Shown here: positions 61,722-64,000 of the stretch, in pieces | Layout: the number at the start of each line of letters is the position of its first letter | Numbering within the stretch: the first letter of the stretch is position 1 | DNA from: Bacteroidota bacterium | Lineage (GTDB): Bacteria > Bacteroidota > Ignavibacteria > UBA10030 > UBA8401 | Direction of reading: 5' to 3' | Length of the DNA: 64,000 nucleotides | NCBI GenBank assembly: GCA_035506275.1 | Contig: DATJPT010000008.1 | Span: forward strand, 248,001-312,000 | Made by a program: the position numbers and the translations under genes | Notes under the pieces: generated by a model | Told to the model about the DNA's origin: nothing | What the model saw: the letters and a program-made list of their open reading frames with translations, nothing else | Databases searched by the model: none

Positions 61722-64000
61722 TTACCTTATCTTTACCAACTTTTGCGTCGCAGCCGCCTGCTGCCCGCCGCCGTTGATGATCACTCTATAAAAATAGACC
61801 CCGTTGGCAATCTCGTCGCCGTCCCTGTCTCTTCCGTTCCAGTAAAGATTGTCCCCCGCACTCTGGTAGCCGTTGATGCCGACGTGCACTTTTGACGAGA
61901 AATCCAGGTCCTGAATCAATCGTCCCGCAACGGTATAAATTTTAATGTGGACGCTCTGCGGGTTGTCCGTCCCTGCAAGGACGAAGGTAAATGTCGTTCC
62001 ATTGGGGAACGGATTCGGGATATTATAGACCTCAGAAAGCTGAAGGGTGTTTGTGACATTAATGGAAAGCAGCGTCGTGTCCGAAAAATTCCCCGCTTCA
62101 TCCTTGGCGTAGTAGACGATCGAGTGCTGCCCCTCGGCCAATTGAGGAGTCCAGCGAACCTGGGCGATCAGCGGAGCAGAGCCGGCAGTAAATTGGACTG
62201 CATTGTTCCCCGAATAATACACCTGGTTCCCGTCCAGTTCAATATAAACGTTCGATGTATCGTTTTGTGTAATCGGAGAACCGTTCGGATCATTGACCTG
62301 AAAGACTATCACGGGCGCAGCCCGGACAAAATCCCCGTTGGCAACATGTATGTTGTCGATCGTTACGTCGACGGAAGGGCTTAAAGTATCAGGGACGATC
62401 GAATAGGGCGCTACGGCGGTATTATTGGATTTATAGTATTCCACGATGGCATTGTTCGGATCAACCTGGAATGTGAACGAATGACTCCCTCTTTTTCCGC
62501 GGCTGTCATATTGCGTTTGCACATGCACAGAATCCTGCGCGTTGATCACGGGGATCACCATACTCTTAAGCGTTCGAAGGGGGCCGCTGTCGTCGGTGAG
62601 GATCGATATGAGCACGCTGTCTGCCGGCGATGAACCTACATTGTATGTTGTTGCTCCGACATTAATGATCTCCCCTTCCTGCATGGTCGATTTGTCAAGC
62701 GAAACAGTGTTCTGGGTAAGGACCAGTTCAGGAGGGAGCTGCGCTTTAACATTCCAATCCGTTATCACCGGCGAATTGAGTGAGGAGTTCGACGAAAGAT
62801 TAAAGATTAACCGCGCATTCGGATACCGGGCCGCCGAGATCTTCTGAAGGTTGACTGTTGACGAATCGTATGATGAAAAGAGCGTATCAACATTGCCGTT
62901 GTTCTGCAGACCGAGCATGGTGACAGTGGCGTGAGCCCCCGATGGAACCGTTCTGTCGACGGAAAGTTGGTTCCATCCGCTCACCGGACCGAAGGGAGGG
63001 GTCACAATGGTTCCGGCCGCAGCAACCTGAACGATCGTCGTGTCGAGAATCGCTTTCCCGGTGGTGCTCGGTTTCCATGATTCCTGAACACTCCCCGGTG
63101 CGGCTCCTTTCCGCCCGATGATTGCCCACGAATCCCGGAACTTTACCGAATCGATCAATCTGCTCCCGATGCCGTGATACGCGTTCAGCACGGCAGCCGT
63201 GATGTGCGTCCAGCCGTCGTTGATGATCACGGCAACGACAATGGCGCCGGGTGCCGCGGAGTTAACGAACTGCGCGATGGAGTCGGCGTACGCTGCGGTC
63301 CCGTACAAATCGTACGTCCGCTGATTGATCACCGTATCGGCGGTCGGGTCGATCACGACAATGGAATGTCCGCGTGCCAGCGTGCTCGGCAGCTTGTTGA
63401 CCCCGTTAAACTCAACGGCACCGAAATTGCCGTCGAGGAATCCTCCGGAGATCGCTTGAAGCACAATGGAGGTGTTCTGTATTTTTGAACCTGTACCGGG
63501 AAAAAACTGCACGTGCGTAAACGCGTTCCCCTGCCATCCAACAGAATCTATTTGTCCGAGCCCTTTCGTTGGATCTGTTCCCTGGTAGAAGGTCCCGGTC
63601 GACCAATTACCGGAATTTGATTGAAATTTCGCGCGCCAATAATAGCGTGTTGATCCTTTTAACGAACCGAGTGGAAACGACGTCGAGACCACTCCCATCG
63701 GAACGTTCAGCGTTAACGGTTTTGTCGGGGATGAGTAATCGCCGAGCGTGTCAACTTCCACCGTGACGATCTTGGTTGGATCGTAACGCTGGGTTGTCGG
63801 ATTCAAAAGTATGAGGGACGAGATTGCCGCGACCGACGTGGGCTGGGGCTGCACGACCTTAAAATCGGTCGAAGAGACAAAAAAGGCTTTCGTCGCAGAA
63901 TTATCGGTTTTTATCGATTCGGTGATCTTATTCGAAGGATCGAGGGTAACGACAACATCGTGTTCATCCGCCTCTTGATTGATGACGATATACACGGTCA
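61722..64000 (-). CDS. Large T9SS protein with ILEI/FAM3-like and CARDB domains, 5' end missing
   Basis: The frame is open to the window edge, so the N-terminus is missing; at least 758 residues are present. Residues are counted from the GTG at 63995. A Fn3-like segment (about 110-140) is followed by an ILEI/FAM3-like domain at about 195-305 (GHSIVVIDPTADTVINQRTYD, IVVAVIINDGWTHIT, KFRDSWAIIGRKGA). Later come a CARDB domain (about 425-540), an Ig-like domain, and a sorting tail with VYNIPNPFPNGTTFTF ending TQKLVKIR. The tail resembles that of PorU rather than the NPFNPTT class. The missing part may carry a C25 peptidase domain, as in related large proteins; that is inference. Confidence 0.82.
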   Translation of the reverse strand, partial: TVYIVINQEADEHDVVVTLDPSNKITESIKTDNSATKAFFVSSTDFKVVQPQPTSVAAISSLILLNPTTQRYDPTKIVTVEVDTLGDYSSPTKPLTLNVPMGVVSTSFPLGSLKGSTRYYWRAKFQSNSGNWSTGTFYQGTDPTKGLGQIDSVGWQGNAFTHVQFFPGTGSKIQNTSIVLQAISGGFLDGNFGAVEFNGVNKLPSTLARGHSIVVIDPTADTVINQRTYDLYGTAAYADSIAQFVNSAAPGAIVVAVIINDGWTHITAAVLNAYHGIGSRLIDSVKFRDSWAIIGRKGAAPGSVQESWKPSTTGKAILDTTIVQVAAAGTIVTPPFGPVSGWNQLSVDRTVPSGAHATVTMLGLQNNGNVDTLFSSYDSSTVNLQKISAARYPNARLIFNLSSNSSLNSPVITDWNVKAQLPPELVLTQNTVSLDKSTMQEGEIINVGATTYNVGSSPADSVLISILTDDSGPLRTLKSMVIPVINAQDSVHVQTQYDSRGKRGSHSFTFQVDPNNAIVEYYKSNNTAVAPYSIVPDTLSPSVDVTIDNIHVANGDFVRAAPVIVFQVNDPNGSPITQNDTSNVYIELDGNQVYYSGNNAVQFTAGSAPLIAQVRWTPQLAEGQHSIVYYAKDEAGNFSDTTLLSINVTNTLQLSEVYNIPNPFPNGTTFTFVLAGTDNPQSVHIKIYTVAGRLIQDLDFSSKVHVGINGYQSAGDNLYWNGRDRDGDEIANGVYFYRVIINGGGQQAAATQKLVKIR

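Noticed and set aside
1..64000. tRNA or rRNA genes, prophage, insertion sequences
   Set aside because: No cloverleaf with GGTTCRA-type loop, rRNA core or transposase/integrase motif was noticed on either strand; a covariance-model search was not possible.

Overview
The window (about 52% GC by eye) carries about 47 protein genes and no recognisable rRNA, tRNA, CRISPR array, phage or insertion sequence. It holds type IX secretion (T9SS) genes (SprA, PorV, PorU, PorX) and five proteins with T9SS C-terminal sorting domains, which exist only in the Bacteroidota/Chlorobiota/Ignavibacteriota group. The NPFNPTT-type sorting tails and the classical sigma70-like promoters (TTGACA-N17-TATNNT, rather than the TAnnTTTG element of Bacteroidia) point to an Ignavibacteria-like or related FCB lineage. 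This is inference: no marker tree was made.

Layout. 1-6278 (minus): surface polysaccharide operon with a chain-length determinant (cut by the window edge), sugar aminotransferase, SLBB export protein, WecB, RmlB and a RmlC-like cupin. 6538-9083 (minus): argS, rsfS and a LytR_C protein, behind a strong terminator that closes a single-gene unit (9180-9689). 9760-14997 (minus): compact operon porX-tsaE-tsaB-accD-panC-GlmU-like, nearly all with 4-base overlaps. 15191-22606 (minus): the giant SprA. 22864-25338 (plus): two LptF/LptG permeases divergent from sprA. 25362-37921 (minus): T9SS operon porU-porV-M6-like-(peptidase/propeller/barrel)-DUF5683-like, with a consensus promoter near 38070. 38284-46466 (plus): glgA, GmhB-like phosphatase, lipoprotein, outer membrane protein, rpiB, glyA, tatC, polyprenyl synthase. 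46489-51050 (minus): DinB, DUF1304 and two T9SS cargo proteins. 51424-64000 (minus): small zinc protein, NlpC/P60 lipoprotein, three-gene ABC importer of the ferric/polyamine type, large PIG-L deacetylase, pyrimidine-dimer glycosylase, c-type cytochrome, ChrA, a two-helix channel-like protein, and the 3' part of a large T9SS protein with an ILEI/FAM3-like domain.

How it fits together. PorU, PorV and SprA are the outer membrane attachment and translocation parts of T9SS, and PorX its cytoplasmic regulator. The two cargo proteins at 47-51 kb and the large protein at 62-64 kb are likely clients. LptF/LptG and the polysaccharide operon build the envelope to which T9SS cargo is anchored.

Most notable: (i) three intercistronic arrays of degenerate 7-base repeats in strict register between 55 and 62 kb, one holding a long inverted repeat; (ii) an M6-peptidase-like T9SS protein whose zinc motif reads ANIAS; (iii) its neighbour joining a HEFTH peptidase, a TolB-like propeller and an Omp85-like barrel; (iv) a stem pairing the porV stop codon with the start region of the next gene; (v) a minimal channel-like protein with an unusual filter; (vi) two classes of T9SS tail.
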